A stretch of 64,000 nucleotides of DNA, from contig NZ_PREX01000005.1 in NCBI RefSeq assembly GCF_009935905.1, positions 29,542-93,541 of the forward strand, given 5' to 3'. A program made the translations under genes and the position numbers. This DNA comes from Alkalibacterium sp. MB6 (GTDB taxonomy: Bacteria > Bacillota > Bacilli > Lactobacillales > Carnobacteriaceae_A). The notes beneath the pieces are model-generated. The model saw only the letters and a program-made list of their open reading frames with translations. It searched no databases and was not told the origin of the DNA. Positions 16,760 to 25,277 of this stretch are shown piece by piece (positions within the stretch are counted from its first letter, which is position 1; every line of letters starts with the position of its first letter).

Positions 16760-18214
16760 TTAACGTCCCAATTTTGGAATCGGTAAGTTATCATTTTCCC
16801 AACTCGTCATGATATTGTTTTTCTCAAAGACAATAACTAAAACGATTGGAACCACTATAGCAACGGCCATAGCCACTAAGAACCATAGCATGCCAGACTG
16901 GATACTTAAGAATCCAGGTAATCCCCCAACACCAATATTAAAGGCTGTCACATCCATCGCAACGGAAATCATGCCTGCAAATGCAGAACCGATCATGCCT
17001 GCAACAAATGGGTAAACGTATTTAATATTGATACCGAATAAAGCGGGCTCTGTTACACCAAGGTAAGCAGAAATGGCTGCTGGTACAGATACAGCTTTTT
17101 CTTTTTCATCTCCACGGTGCAACCAAATGATACCCATAACGGCTGATGCTTGCGCAATGTTGGATAGAGCAATCATTGGCCACAAGTTTGTTCCGCCAAA
17201 GTCAGACACTAACTGTAAGTCGATCGCGTTAGTCATGTGGTGCAGTCCGGTGATAACAAGCGGTGCATACAAGCCACCAAACACAAAACCAAATACCCAG
17301 TTAAAGGTTCCGCTTAATCCCCAGTTTACGCCTTGTGATAACCACGTACCCAACTGCCAACCGATTGGCCCAATAATAGCGTGAGCAATAAAAATAGTTG
17401 GAATTAATGCAAATAATGGAACGAAAATCATAGAGACGGCTTCCGGTATCACGCGGCGCAGCCATTTTTCAAGGAAGACGAGTAAGAAACCGGCTAACAT
17501 CGCTGGAATAACTTGAGCTTGATACCCAATCATATCCATTTGGAAGAAACCAAAGTCCCATACAGGTACATCTCCGGCTATAATATTTTCTACACCGTAA
17601 GCATTTAGTAACTGCCCAGATACAAGAGTTAACCCAAGAACAATACCCAGTATTTGGGTAGTTCCCATTTTTCTAGTGACACTCCATGTAATCCCAACTG
17701 GGAGCATGTGGAATATCGCTTCACCTGGGAGCCATAAGAAGGAGTTTACTCCTGCCCAGAACTGTGAATTTTCAACAATGGTTTGGTCATTCAAGAATCC
17801 CATCGGTACGGCTTCTAATATATTCCTAAATCCTAAAATCAAACCACCGATAATGATTGCTGGAATTAATGGAGTGAATATTTCTGCCAAAGCAGCCATT
17901 GTTCGTTGTAGAGGATTCATGTGCTTTTTACTTGCACCTTTTACCTCGTCTTTTGAGACGCCTTCCAAACCTGAAACACTTGAAAATTCATTGTAAAAAT
18001 CGCCTACGCGGTTTCCTACAATGACTTGGAACTGTCCAGCCTGTGTGAATGTCCCTTTTACAGATGGAATATCTTCAATTCGATCTGTATCAGCAGCTGA
18101 CGGATCATCTAACACAAAACGCATACGTGTTGCACAGTGAGTTACGGCATTGACGTTTTCTTTACCGCCTATGGCTTCTAGTAACTCTTCTGCATCTTTT
18201 CTAAAATCTGCCAC
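16760..18214 (-). CDS. treP: PTS trehalose-specific EIIBC component
   Basis: 484 residues. The EIIB domain (1-80) has the phosphorylation cysteine in NAVTHCATRMRFVL near residue 27. The EIIC domain (about 105-470) has around ten membrane segments and the conserved GVTEPALFGIN near 395. There is no EIIA domain, so phosphate must come from a glucose-type EIIA; such a protein is encoded in this window at 47673-48194. The membrane protein takes up trehalose and delivers trehalose-6-phosphate to TreA. A TreR operator lies between promoter and gene, and a cre-like site overlaps the -35. Confidence 0.93.
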   Translation of the reverse strand: MADFRKDAEELLEAIGGKENVNAVTHCATRMRFVLDDPSAADTDRIEDIPSVKGTFTQAGQFQVIVGNRVGDFYNEFSSVSGLEGVSKDEVKGASKKHMNPLQRTMAALAEIFTPLIPAIIIGGLILGFRNILEAVPMGFLNDQTIVENSQFWAGVNSFLWLPGEAIFHMLPVGITWSVTRKMGTTQILGIVLGLTLVSGQLLNAYGVENIIAGDVPVWDFGFFQMDMIGYQAQVIPAMLAGFLLVFLEKWLRRVIPEAVSMIFVPLFALIPTIFIAHAIIGPIGWQLGTWLSQGVNWGLSGTFNWVFGFVFGGLYAPLVITGLHHMTNAIDLQLVSDFGGTNLWPMIALSNIAQASAVMGIIWLHRGDEKEKAVSVPAAISAYLGVTEPALFGINIKYVYPFVAGMIGSAFAGMISVAMDVTAFNIGVGGLPGFLSIQSGMLWFLVAMAVAIVVPIVLVIVFEKNNIMTSWENDNLPIPKLGR

Positions 18215-18236
18215 TTGTCTTCTCCTCCTTCATTGT

Positions 18237-18252
18237 ACTTGTCTATACAAGT
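18237..18252. promoter_or_regulatory. TreR operator
   Basis: ACTTGTCTATACAAGT, six-base perfect arms around CTAT, closely resembles the known TreR operator with its TTGT...ACAA core. It lies between the treP promoter and ribosome site. Confidence 0.8.
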
Positions 18253-18264
18253 TCTTTCGTTTTT

Positions 18265-18302
18265 ACTATATACTATTATATTAAAAAATGCAAGCGGTTT
18301 AT
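18265..18302 (-). promoter_or_regulatory. treP promoter with cre-like site over the -35
   Basis: Minus strand: -35 TTGCAT (18293-18288), 17-base spacer, -10 TATAGT (18270-18265). TGCAAGCGGTTTAT at 18289-18302 matches 12 of 14 positions of TGNAARCGNWWWCA, so CcpA repression is plausible. Confidence 0.65.
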
Positions 18303-18442
18303 TCTATATTTTATCATCCTTTCTTTTGATGTCCCCAAAATAAGTAACAGCCACTTAATCTTTATGTGTTTATCTTACCACTCAAGGTTTCTGACTTGAT
18401 AATAAAAACCCTCATACACCGAATTATCTTAGTGAGGAGCCC

Positions 18443-18471
18443 TTGCTTAGTCTATATAAATTCCTTATACT
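18443..18471 (+). promoter_or_regulatory. Promoter of the rhodanese gene
   Basis: -35 TTGCTT at 18443-18448, 17-base spacer, -10 TATACT at 18466-18471. The rest of the 18215-18516 gap holds the treP control region. Confidence 0.65.
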
Positions 18472-18516
18472 GGTAGATAGTTGTCTTAAACACTGACTAT
18501 AAAGGAGGTACACGCA

Positions 18517-19095
18517 ATGAAACAATTGGCTTACTCTGATATTAATGAACAGCAACTCATCGATTGCCGCTCACAACATGATTTCCAAGGTGGTCATCTG
18601 AAACAATCACTCAACCTCACTGCAAGTAACTTTAAAAAGTATGCGACTTATTATCTAGACGTCGATCAACCCCTCGTCTTTATAGTGGGTTCCAAAGAAG
18701 AAGCAGAACTGGATAATCTGTCTGATTCAGCTGACGACTTGGGCTTTAATCAAGTGAGTGGTTATATTCATGTAGAAGATATCCCTGCGGAAGCATTAGA
18801 AACGCTTGGGACAACCGCTCCAAAAGACTTTTTAAGCAAAGAAGATGATTATATCTTGCTTGACGTGAGACACCCTGACGAAATCACTCGTCCAGCTCCC
18901 AAGAAGAACTTGATTAACATTCCCTTTGAAGATTTAATCACTGACTACTGCTCATTGGATAGTGAAAAAGTGATTTACACCCTATGTGGATCCGGAGGGC
19001 GTAGTACTGCCGCTGCTTCTTTCCTTAAAGCAAAAGGATTGAACCCTCATGTGATTGAGGGTGGAATGAAAGCCGTACAAGAACTAACCGATTAA
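18517..19095 (+). CDS. Tandem rhodanese-like domain protein
   Basis: 192 residues. Residues 1-90 form a rhodanese-like fold without a catalytic cysteine (LVFIVGSKEEAELDNL at the expected loop). Residues 95-190 form a second rhodanese domain with LLDVRHPDEI and the active-site loop TLCGSGGRSTAAASF, where the cysteine would carry persulfide sulfur. It is cytoplasmic, with no signal peptide. The likely role is sulfurtransfer, but the acceptor is unknown. Ribosome site AAAGGAGG precedes the start. A terminator follows, so the gene is a single unit. Confidence 0.8.
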   Translation: MKQLAYSDINEQQLIDCRSQHDFQGGHLKQSLNLTASNFKKYATYYLDVDQPLVFIVGSKEEAELDNLSDSADDLGFNQVSGYIHVEDIPAEALETLGTTAPKDFLSKEDDYILLDVRHPDEITRPAPKKNLINIPFEDLITDYCSLDSEKVIYTLCGSGGRSTAAASFLKAKGLNPHVIEGGMKAVQELTD

Positions 19096-19106
19096 TTATC
19101 ATAATG

Positions 19107-19148
19107 AAGAAGAACCCGAGGAGAGATGTTATCCTCGGATTCTTCTTT
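19107..19148. terminator. Bidirectional terminator
   Basis: AGAAGAACCCGAGGA pairs with TCCTCGGATTCTTCT (one mismatch), ending in TTTT. It serves the rhodanese gene and convergent folC. Confidence 0.85.
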
Positions 19149-20425
19149 TATCTATTCCACCCTGTTTTTATGTCCCCTATTAAATACAAAGAACCAAACA
19201 CAATCACTTTATTAGAAGGATTGTCATTCTCTTTCAACTTGATGATAACTTTTTCTACTGAGTCAAAAGCTTCTGCTTTTACCTGTTTGTCGCTTATCTG
19301 CTCAGCAACTGCTTTTGCATCGAATCCTCTATACGGATCAGGGGAAACAGTATACATGGCATCGGCGAGCGGTAGCATCTCATCTATCATGGCCATATAG
19401 TCTTTATCTTTCATCATACCAACGACAAAGGTAAAGGTCTCATTAGGGAAAAGAGCTTGAATGTTGGCTTTCAAGGTTTGAACCCCTTCAGGATTGTGTG
19501 CCCCATCGATTAATATGAGTGGCTCGTCTTGAATCCTTTCCAATCTGCCAGGCCAATAGGCTTCTTTCAGCCCGTTTCTTATATGATTTTCTTCAATCGC
19601 ATAGCCTTTTTCTTTAAGTACCCAAGCGGCCTCAATAGTCAAAACAGCGTTCATAATTTGGTGCTCACCTAACATGTGTAAGGTCAAGTCAGTTAAGTGC
19701 TTGTACGAAAAGTGTGACCCTTTATGGGACATAGCCGTGATTGCAATATCGTTTGGTTGAATGTTTATTGCTTTAGCCTTTACAGTTGCGGCCCGTTCTT
19801 CAATGACCTCATCAATATCTTTACCCATTGAAGGATAAACAATAAAGCCATTTCCCTTTATAATTCCCGCTTTTTCATAGGCAATATCTCGTTTCGTGTT
19901 GCCCAGGACTTTCATGTGATCCATACCAATAGACGTAATAATTGCCACTTCTGGAGTCGGAATTGCGTTAGTCGAATCCAATCTGCCTCCAATCCCTGCT
20001 TCCAGTATGACCAATTCGCATCCTGCCTCCGCAAAATAAAAGAGCGCTAAAGCAGTCAATATTTCAAAAGAATAAAGACGCTCATCCAATTCTTTTTCTA
20101 CTTCCTGAACAAACGGTTCAATGAATTTTGCTAAACGAATAAAGTCTTCGTCTGAGATGTCTTCAGAACCAATGCGAATGCGTTCATTGATTTTTTCCAA
20201 ATGAGGTGAGGTATACAGGCCTGTTTTAATGCTTGTTTTTTTCAAAATAGCTGACATAAAATTGGCAGTCGAGCCTTTTCCATTCGTGCCAGCGATATGT
20301 ACGACAGATAAGTTACGTTCTGGATTATCGATTTTTTCAAGTAATGCATTCATTCTATCTAAGCTTTCTTTTTTCCCATTGCCTCTATTGGTATTCACCA
20401 ATGCAATGACATCATTCATATCCAT
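19148..20425 (-). CDS. folC: Bifunctional folylpolyglutamate / dihydrofolate synthase
   Basis: 425 residues from the ATG at 20425, which follows AAGGGATGGAATAAG and gives the usual family N terminus; an upstream in-frame ATG at 20470 adds 15 residues but has no ribosome site. The P-loop IAGTNGKGSTANFM is near residue 44, the Mur-ligase motif LEAGIGGRLDSTN near 130 and the C-terminal ligase block LIDGAHNPEG near 305. It adds glutamate to dihydropteroate and folates in the cytoplasm. Folate supply links loosely to mnmE-mnmG, which use methylene-tetrahydrofolate, but that is not evidence of co-regulation. Confidence 0.93.
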   Translation of the reverse strand: MDMNDVIALVNTNRGNGKKESLDRMNALLEKIDNPERNLSVVHIAGTNGKGSTANFMSAILKKTSIKTGLYTSPHLEKINERIRIGSEDISDEDFIRLAKFIEPFVQEVEKELDERLYSFEILTALALFYFAEAGCELVILEAGIGGRLDSTNAIPTPEVAIITSIGMDHMKVLGNTKRDIAYEKAGIIKGNGFIVYPSMGKDIDEVIEERAATVKAKAINIQPNDIAITAMSHKGSHFSYKHLTDLTLHMLGEHQIMNAVLTIEAAWVLKEKGYAIEENHIRNGLKEAYWPGRLERIQDEPLILIDGAHNPEGVQTLKANIQALFPNETFTFVVGMMKDKDYMAMIDEMLPLADAMYTVSPDPYRGFDAKAVAEQISDKQVKAEAFDSVEKVIIKLKENDNPSNKVIVFGSLYLIGDIKTGWNR

Positions 20426-20550
20426 CTTATTCCATCCCTTAACCTTATAAATTTGAAGATCCTTACCCATTTTAACACTGCACGAGGGTTTTGAATAATG
20501 AAAAATGATAAACCGAAGGACTCAGTGGCGACTCACTCTATTCATGCTAT

Positions 20551-20585
20551 AAAAAAGACCGCTACTGGCTATCAGCGGCGGTCTT
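20551..20585 (-). terminator. Terminator of the rpmH-rnpA-yidC-jag operon
   Basis: On the minus strand AAGACCGC and GCGGTCTT form a stem with an inner CGCTGATAGCCAGTAGCG structure, followed by six T. Confidence 0.85.
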
Positions 20586-20596
20586 CCATTTAGTGT

Positions 20597-21451
20597 TTAT
20601 ACAGTGAACTGATCTTCTTTTGAAGGTTCGACAACGAGGTAACGGTGTGGTTCTTTACCTTCGGAATGGGTTTGTACCCCTTTAAATTGATTCAAGTATC
20701 GGTGAATTTGTTTTCGCTCATGAGCAGGCATCGGTTCTAAAATGACTGGACGATTCGTACGCTTAACCTTTTCAGCTGTGCGGGTAGCTAACTGCTCAAC
20801 TGTTTTTTGACGGCGGTCGCGGTAATTTTCGGCATCCACTTTAGCGTATAGTTTATTGGCTGCTTCTTGGTGCAATTGCACTTGAGCTAATGTTTGAAGA
20901 CTGTTTAAGACTTTACCGTGACGACCAATAATCAAACCAGCATCTTCTGTCTCGATGGTATAGAGTACGCGTCGATCTTCTCTAGTAACCTCAATGGTCA
21001 CATCGTCATCAACCATCTTCGACGTGATCGTTTCAAGGTAGCGACGCACTTTTTGAATGGCTTTTTCGTCTTTATCATTAGCTTCTTGACGAGCGGCTTT
21101 CGCTTCTTCTGAGTCGGTAACCACGTCTTCTTCTGTCACGTTACTACTTTTAAACTCATCTTCATCCGTTTCTTCTACTTCATTTATATCGGAATCAGCT
21201 TCTGTTTTATCTGGTTTCGACGGTTCAGACATAGGTTCGCTGTCTGTAGCTAAAAATTGCTCAATGCTTTCCGCAGACTCTTTGCGTGTCACAATCACGA
21301 CGGCATCTTTTTGTCCAATACCTAAGAATCCTTTTTTGGCTTCCTGTGTAACCTCAATATTTGCTTCTTCTGTTTTGATTCCCAAGGCATTGAGACCCTT
21401 TTGAATCGCTTCTTCCGTTGTTGGGGCCTGTGCGGTATATTTCTCCATCAT
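20597..21451 (-). CDS. jag: RNA-binding protein Jag/KhpB
   Basis: 284 residues. A Jag-N domain at 1-52 (KKGFLGIGQKDA), an acidic linker of about 75 residues rich in Glu and Asp, a KH domain at about 135-205 (IIGRHGKVLNSLQTLAQ) and an R3H domain at the C terminus (MPAHERKQIHRYL). KhpB binds RNA with KhpA and affects cell division and elongation in streptococci and lactobacilli. It follows yidC in the conserved rpmH-rnpA-yidC-jag order. The next gene in the canonical order, mnmE, has been separated from it by about 10 kb of other genes. Confidence 0.95.
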   Translation of the reverse strand: MMEKYTAQAPTTEEAIQKGLNALGIKTEEANIEVTQEAKKGFLGIGQKDAVVIVTRKESAESIEQFLATDSEPMSEPSKPDKTEADSDINEVEETDEDEFKSSNVTEEDVVTDSEEAKAARQEANDKDEKAIQKVRRYLETITSKMVDDDVTIEVTREDRRVLYTIETEDAGLIIGRHGKVLNSLQTLAQVQLHQEAANKLYAKVDAENYRDRRQKTVEQLATRTAEKVKRTNRPVILEPMPAHERKQIHRYLNQFKGVQTHSEGKEPHRYLVVEPSKEDQFTV

Positions 21452-21529
21452 CTAACTATCCTCCGTTCACAATCTTTCAATCTCTTCTTCTTCATTTTAC
21501 CAAATTACATACAGTCTGTCAGATGTTTA

Positions 21530-22375
21530 TTATTTTTTGATATTTCTTCTTAAGCGCTGTGCTTTTTTAAGAGCTCGTCTTCGTTGACGTTCTTCTTCAG
21601 CTTGCTTCTCTTCTTTTTCCAACTTCTCTCTTCTTGCTTTGAATGGATTTTGGAATAGTAGCGTTTGTACAACTGAGAAGCCGTTAGATACAACGAAGTA
21701 TAAAGCTAATGCACTTGATAATCTAAATGTAATAAAGACGATGAACAAAGGCATCACGTACGTCATCACTTTTCCGCCTGCTTGATCTCTTCCCATACTC
21801 ATTAAGTAAGAGTGAGCAAAGGTAAAGACACCGGCTAGAATCGGTAAAATGAAATAAGGATCCGGCTCGCCTAAGTTAACCCATAAGAAATTACCTGTTA
21901 CTAAGATTGGCGTACGGTTTACTGCCCCATATAAAGCAATAAAGACTGGCATTTGAATCAGCATCGGTAGACAACCCATGTAAGGATTAACCCCTGCTTC
22001 ACTATACAAACGTGATTGTTCTTCTTTTAGTTTTTCTTGCGTTTCAGTATCTCTAGCAGAATAGCGTTCTCTCAATTCTTCTAATTGAGGATTCAATTCA
22101 CTCATTTGTTGCATATTTTTTTGTTGAAAATGAGTAAAGGGAATGAGCAATGCCCGGATAATGATTGTTACAATAATAATACCTATACCGTAGTTGCCAC
22201 CAAATAAATTGGAAACCCAGATAATCGCTTGCGCAAAGTTGTAAATGATATAGCGATCAAAAAAGCCTGTACTGTCTTCTGTTACTGCCCCTGTTCCACA
22301 GGCAGACAAGAAAACAACTAGTCCAAGCATGCCCAGGATTAAGAGCAATCGCTTACGTTTCTTTAAAAAATTCAC
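21530..22375 (-). CDS. yidC: Membrane protein insertase YidC/OxaI
   Basis: 281 residues from a GTG at 22375, chosen because GAGAGGGAA precedes it by eight bases and it gives a normal N terminus; the upstream ATG at 22402 lacks a ribosome site. A lipoprotein signal with lipobox LSAC lies at about 20-23. The 60-kDa-inner-membrane-protein core follows with five membrane segments (IIIRALLIPFTHFQQKNMQQM; MGCLPMLIQMPVFIALY). The C-terminal tail is strongly basic (RRRALKKAQRLRRNIKK), as in YidC2-type proteins that contact ribosomes. It inserts membrane proteins with or without SecYEG. Confidence 0.95.
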   Translation of the reverse strand: MNFLKKRKRLLLILGMLGLVVFLSACGTGAVTEDSTGFFDRYIIYNFAQAIIWVSNLFGGNYGIGIIIVTIIIRALLIPFTHFQQKNMQQMSELNPQLEELRERYSARDTETQEKLKEEQSRLYSEAGVNPYMGCLPMLIQMPVFIALYGAVNRTPILVTGNFLWVNLGEPDPYFILPILAGVFTFAHSYLMSMGRDQAGGKVMTYVMPLFIVFITFRLSSALALYFVVSNGFSVVQTLLFQNPFKARREKLEKEEKQAEEERQRRRALKKAQRLRRNIKK

Positions 22376-22443
22376 ATGTGTTCCCTCTCTTCTCTTCTTC
22401 ATAAACAGTCACCCATTATGGATAACTGCTGTAGCACTTTAAT

Positions 22444-22788
22444 TTAATTAAGTAATTTAGCTTTTCCTAATACATGTTGTAAACTTTTCTTTATTTCATG
22501 ATAGCTCATTAGTTGAACCGGTTTTCTAGCAATGATAATGAAATCAAAGTCGTGTTTTAGTTCGTCCTCTTGATCAAATTCAATCAGCACGTGTCTTATT
22601 TTACGTTTAATGGCGTTTCTTTCCACCGCATTTCCCATCTTTTTGCCCACAGACAAGCCGACTCTGAAATGCCGTTGTTCAGGTTTATGGTACGCATAGA
22701 CAACAAATTGGCGATTGGCCATTGATTCGCCTTGATGAAAGACTTTTTGAAAATCCGCTTCTTTTTTTACTCTATAAGCTTTTTTCAT
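22444..22788 (-). CDS. rnpA: Ribonuclease P protein component
   Basis: 114 residues, normal length. It has the family motif [22 protein letters not shown], containing the RNR box that contacts the RNA subunit and pre-tRNA leader. It works with RnpB RNA to remove tRNA 5' leaders. It lies downstream of rpmH, separated by a strong terminator-like hairpin, so rnpA is probably expressed at a lower level than rpmH by partial read-through or processing. Confidence 0.96.
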   Translation of the reverse strand: MKKAYRVKKEADFQKVFHQGESMANRQFVVYAYHKPEQRHFRVGLSVGKKMGNAVERNAIKRKIRHVLIEFDQEDELKHDFDFIIIARKPVQLMSYHEIKKSLQHVLGKAKLLN

Positions 22789-22852
22789 TTATGTCCCATC
22801 TTTCTATAAATCAAATGATCTCTATTTTAAACACTCATAGCAGATTAAGTAC

Positions 22853-22907
22853 AAAAAAAAGGCAACGTGCTCTCACTATAGCTATCAGTAAGGAGCTTTC
22901 GTCGCCT
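22853..22907 (-). terminator. Terminator-like hairpin between rpmH and rnpA
   Basis: On the minus strand AGGCGACG pairs with CGTTGCCT (one GU), with inner GCTC/GAGC and CTTACT/AGTGAG stems, followed by eight T. It probably lowers rnpA expression relative to rpmH. Confidence 0.75.
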
Positions 22908-22914
22908 ATCGTCA

Positions 22915-23055
22915 TTAAGCAGAAATTCTTTTTCTTCCTTTACGACGTCTACTTTGTAATACTCTACGTCCGTTTTTAGTACTCATACGTTTGCGGAATC
23001 CATGAACTCTTTGACGTTTACGTTTTTTTGGTTGATATGTTGTTCCTTGTGCCAT
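22915..23055 (-). CDS. rpmH: 50S ribosomal protein L34
   Basis: 46 residues starting [14 protein letters not shown] and ending [11 protein letters not shown], the L34 signature. The start at 23055 is set by the ribosome site AGGAGGTG eight bases upstream; the longer open frame upstream is not used. It is two residues longer at the N terminus than the usual 44. It is the first gene of the leftward operon and marks the left side of oriC. Confidence 0.97.
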   Translation of the reverse strand: MAQGTTYQPKKRKRQRVHGFRKRMSTKNGRRVLQSRRRKGRKRISA

Positions 23056-23754
23056 CTGCAAAACACCTCCTGAATCTTTGCTTTGTCCTCTGTATCTCAC
23101 AATAAAAAGTGAAAAACAATTTCCAATTTACTATATCTAGACAGACTATGTCATTTTAGAAGATTTATTCGTCAATGTCAAGCTTTTCAGAGGTAGCATA
23201 GACTAATTTATTCCTCATTTTAATTAAATGTGACTATTTTTTCATTTTTTTTATAAATGTTCACATATCTTTTACTTCTTGTATGAGACAAAGATAAAAT
23301 TGGGGAAAAGATCGTATGTTGATTAAACATTATAAATTATCTTCATCCACAGTTAAAGTTGCCACTTCAAACTATCCACATACTTTTATAGTGAAACTAT
23401 CCCATAAAGATATCCACAGGACGGGTATAATTTTTCTTTAAAGTGAACTGTGCACATCTTCTCCCCTGGATTGTCCACAGATTAACACCCTGTTCACGTA
23501 AGTCATACACACCCTCTTTTCAATTGTGAATAACTCTGTTTAGCATTGCAACCAAGCTGTTTGTGAGCAACAACTTATCCACATTACCTGTCTAAAAAGT
23601 ATGCGCTAAAATAATTGTACACACTCTATTTTTGCCTGTGGATATCTTTATAGACAAGATGTTAAACATTTATCAACAATCATAACCTGTTGTGGAAAAC
23701 TGTTTCGATACGTGATAAAATAAAAAAGCACACTTACCGGCGAGGAGGAACACT
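23056..23754. other. oriC: oriC part 1: DnaA-box region upstream of dnaA
   Basis: 699 bases between divergent rpmH and dnaA. DnaA boxes include a perfect TTATCCACA at 23575-23583. One-mismatch copies lie at 23343, 23372, 23410 and 23471 (plus strand) and at 23525, 23637 and 23691 (minus strand). The part at 23101-23340 is AT-rich and holds the rpmH promoter region. The last box (TGTGGAAAA, 23691-23699) overlaps the probable dnaA promoter, as expected for DnaA self-control. Confidence 0.88.
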
Positions 23755-25089
23755 ATGGAAGATTTACAAACGGTCTGGACTTATTTGCAAGAAAAGTTTA
23801 AAGAAACTCTGTCTAAAGTCAGTTTTGATACATGGATAAAAAGCGCGTCCCTCGTCAGGCTAACAGACCAATCGATTACAATAGAAGTTCCGTCTACCTT
23901 ACATAAGGAATATTGGAAAAATAATTTATCAACTAAAGTAGTCGAATATTTATATGAACTGTTTCAGCGAGAGGTAACTCCTGTCTTTGTCACGTCTGAA
24001 GAACAGGCTGCTGCGGCCGATCAAGATACATTGTCATCCGTTAATTCTCTTAGTACCCCTACTGTTTCGAGTACACTTAATAGTAAGTACACCTTTGACA
24101 CCTTTGTCATTGGTAAAGGCAACCAAATGGCACATGCTGCTGCGTTGGTTGTTTCTGAAGAACCCGGAACGATTTATAACCCCCTCTTCTTCTATGGAGG
24201 AGTTGGACTTGGAAAAACTCACTTAATGCATGCGATTGGCCATCAGTACTTGCAGATCAATCCCCATGCCAAAATTAAATATGTATCGAGTGAAAATTTT
24301 GCCAATGATTTTATTAATTCGATTCAAAACCGGACGCAAGAGAAGTTCCGCCAGCAATATCGAAGTGTGGACTTACTCTTGGTGGATGACATTCAGTTTT
24401 TTGCAGACAAAGAAGGAACTCAGGAAGAATTTTTCCATACCTTTAATGCGTTATATGATGACCGCAAGCAAATTGTATTGACGAGTGACCGCTTGCCTAA
24501 TGAAATTCCAAAACTTCAAGAACGATTGGTCTCACGCTTTGCCTGGGGATTGTCAGTAGATATTACGCCTCCAGATTTGGAAACGCGTATTGCTATTTTG
24601 AGAAAGAAAGCCAATGCTGAACGGTTGGAAATCCCAAATGATGCACTGAGCTACATTGCTGGCCAGATTGATTCGAATATTCGGGAACTTGAGGGTGCTT
24701 TGGTGCGTGTTCAAGCCTATTCAGCCATTCAACGCAGCGATATTACTACAAGCTTAGCTGCTGATGCCTTGAAGAGCATGCTAAAAAACGATCAGAAGCA
24801 AAACGTCTCGATTGCATCCATTCAGCAAAAGGTTTCAAAATACTATCAAATATCACTAGCTGATTTAAAAGGCAAGAAACGCGTGCGTCAAATTGTCATG
24901 CCAAGACAAATAGCCATGTATTTGGCTAGAGAATTGACGAGCACTTCCTTGCCCAAAATTGGTAAAGAATTTGGTGGGAAAGATCACACCACAGTTATTC
25001 ATGCTCATGAGAAAATCAGAAAAATTCTTGATAGCGAAACAGATGGCGAGTTACGAGAGCAAATAGCTGAAATTAAAAAGAGTCTATAA
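23755..25089 (+). CDS. dnaA: Chromosomal replication initiator DnaA
   Basis: 444 residues. Domain I (1-80) has the DnaB/SirA contact face, a short linker follows, and the AAA+ domain has Walker [11 protein letters not shown] near 147, Walker [10 protein letters not shown] near 205 and sensor [11 protein letters not shown]. Domain IV has the DNA-binding signature [15 protein letters not shown] near 415. DnaA-ATP binds DnaA boxes and opens oriC. Ribosome site GGCGAGGAGG precedes the ATG. It is flanked on both sides by DnaA-box arrays, the two-part origin layout of Firmicutes. Confidence 0.99.
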   Translation: MEDLQTVWTYLQEKFKETLSKVSFDTWIKSASLVRLTDQSITIEVPSTLHKEYWKNNLSTKVVEYLYELFQREVTPVFVTSEEQAAAADQDTLSSVNSLSTPTVSSTLNSKYTFDTFVIGKGNQMAHAAALVVSEEPGTIYNPLFFYGGVGLGKTHLMHAIGHQYLQINPHAKIKYVSSENFANDFINSIQNRTQEKFRQQYRSVDLLLVDDIQFFADKEGTQEEFFHTFNALYDDRKQIVLTSDRLPNEIPKLQERLVSRFAWGLSVDITPPDLETRIAILRKKANAERLEIPNDALSYIAGQIDSNIRELEGALVRVQAYSAIQRSDITTSLAADALKSMLKNDQKQNVSIASIQQKVSKYYQISLADLKGKKRVRQIVMPRQIAMYLARELTSTSLPKIGKEFGGKDHTTVIHAHEKIRKILDSETDGELREQIAEIKKSL

Positions 25090-25098
25090 AAAAAAGAC

Positions 25099-25219
25099 TG
25101 TGGATAAAATAAGGAGTCACCCACATCTTTATGCACAACTTGTCCACAGGTGGAAAACTTGTAGGTCTAACGTATTTATTCGTTATCCACAGTATACACA
25201 GGCCCTACTACTATTACTA
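25099..25219. other. oriC: oriC part 2: unwinding region between dnaA and dnaN
   Basis: Boxes: TGTGGATAA at 25099-25107 (perfect, minus), TTATGCACA at 25129-25137 (fits TTATNCACA), TTGTCCACA at 25140-25148 (one mismatch), and a perfect TTATCCACA at 25183-25191. After GGCC come five DnaA-trios CTA-CTA-CTA-TTA-CTA at 25205-25219, then an AT-rich stretch. Box, GC stretch and trios are the elements of the Bacillus basal unwinding system. Confidence 0.85.
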
Positions 25220-25277
25220 TAGTTCTTATATATAATATAATTAGGGTTCTGACTATAAATGATAATGGAGGATGTAT

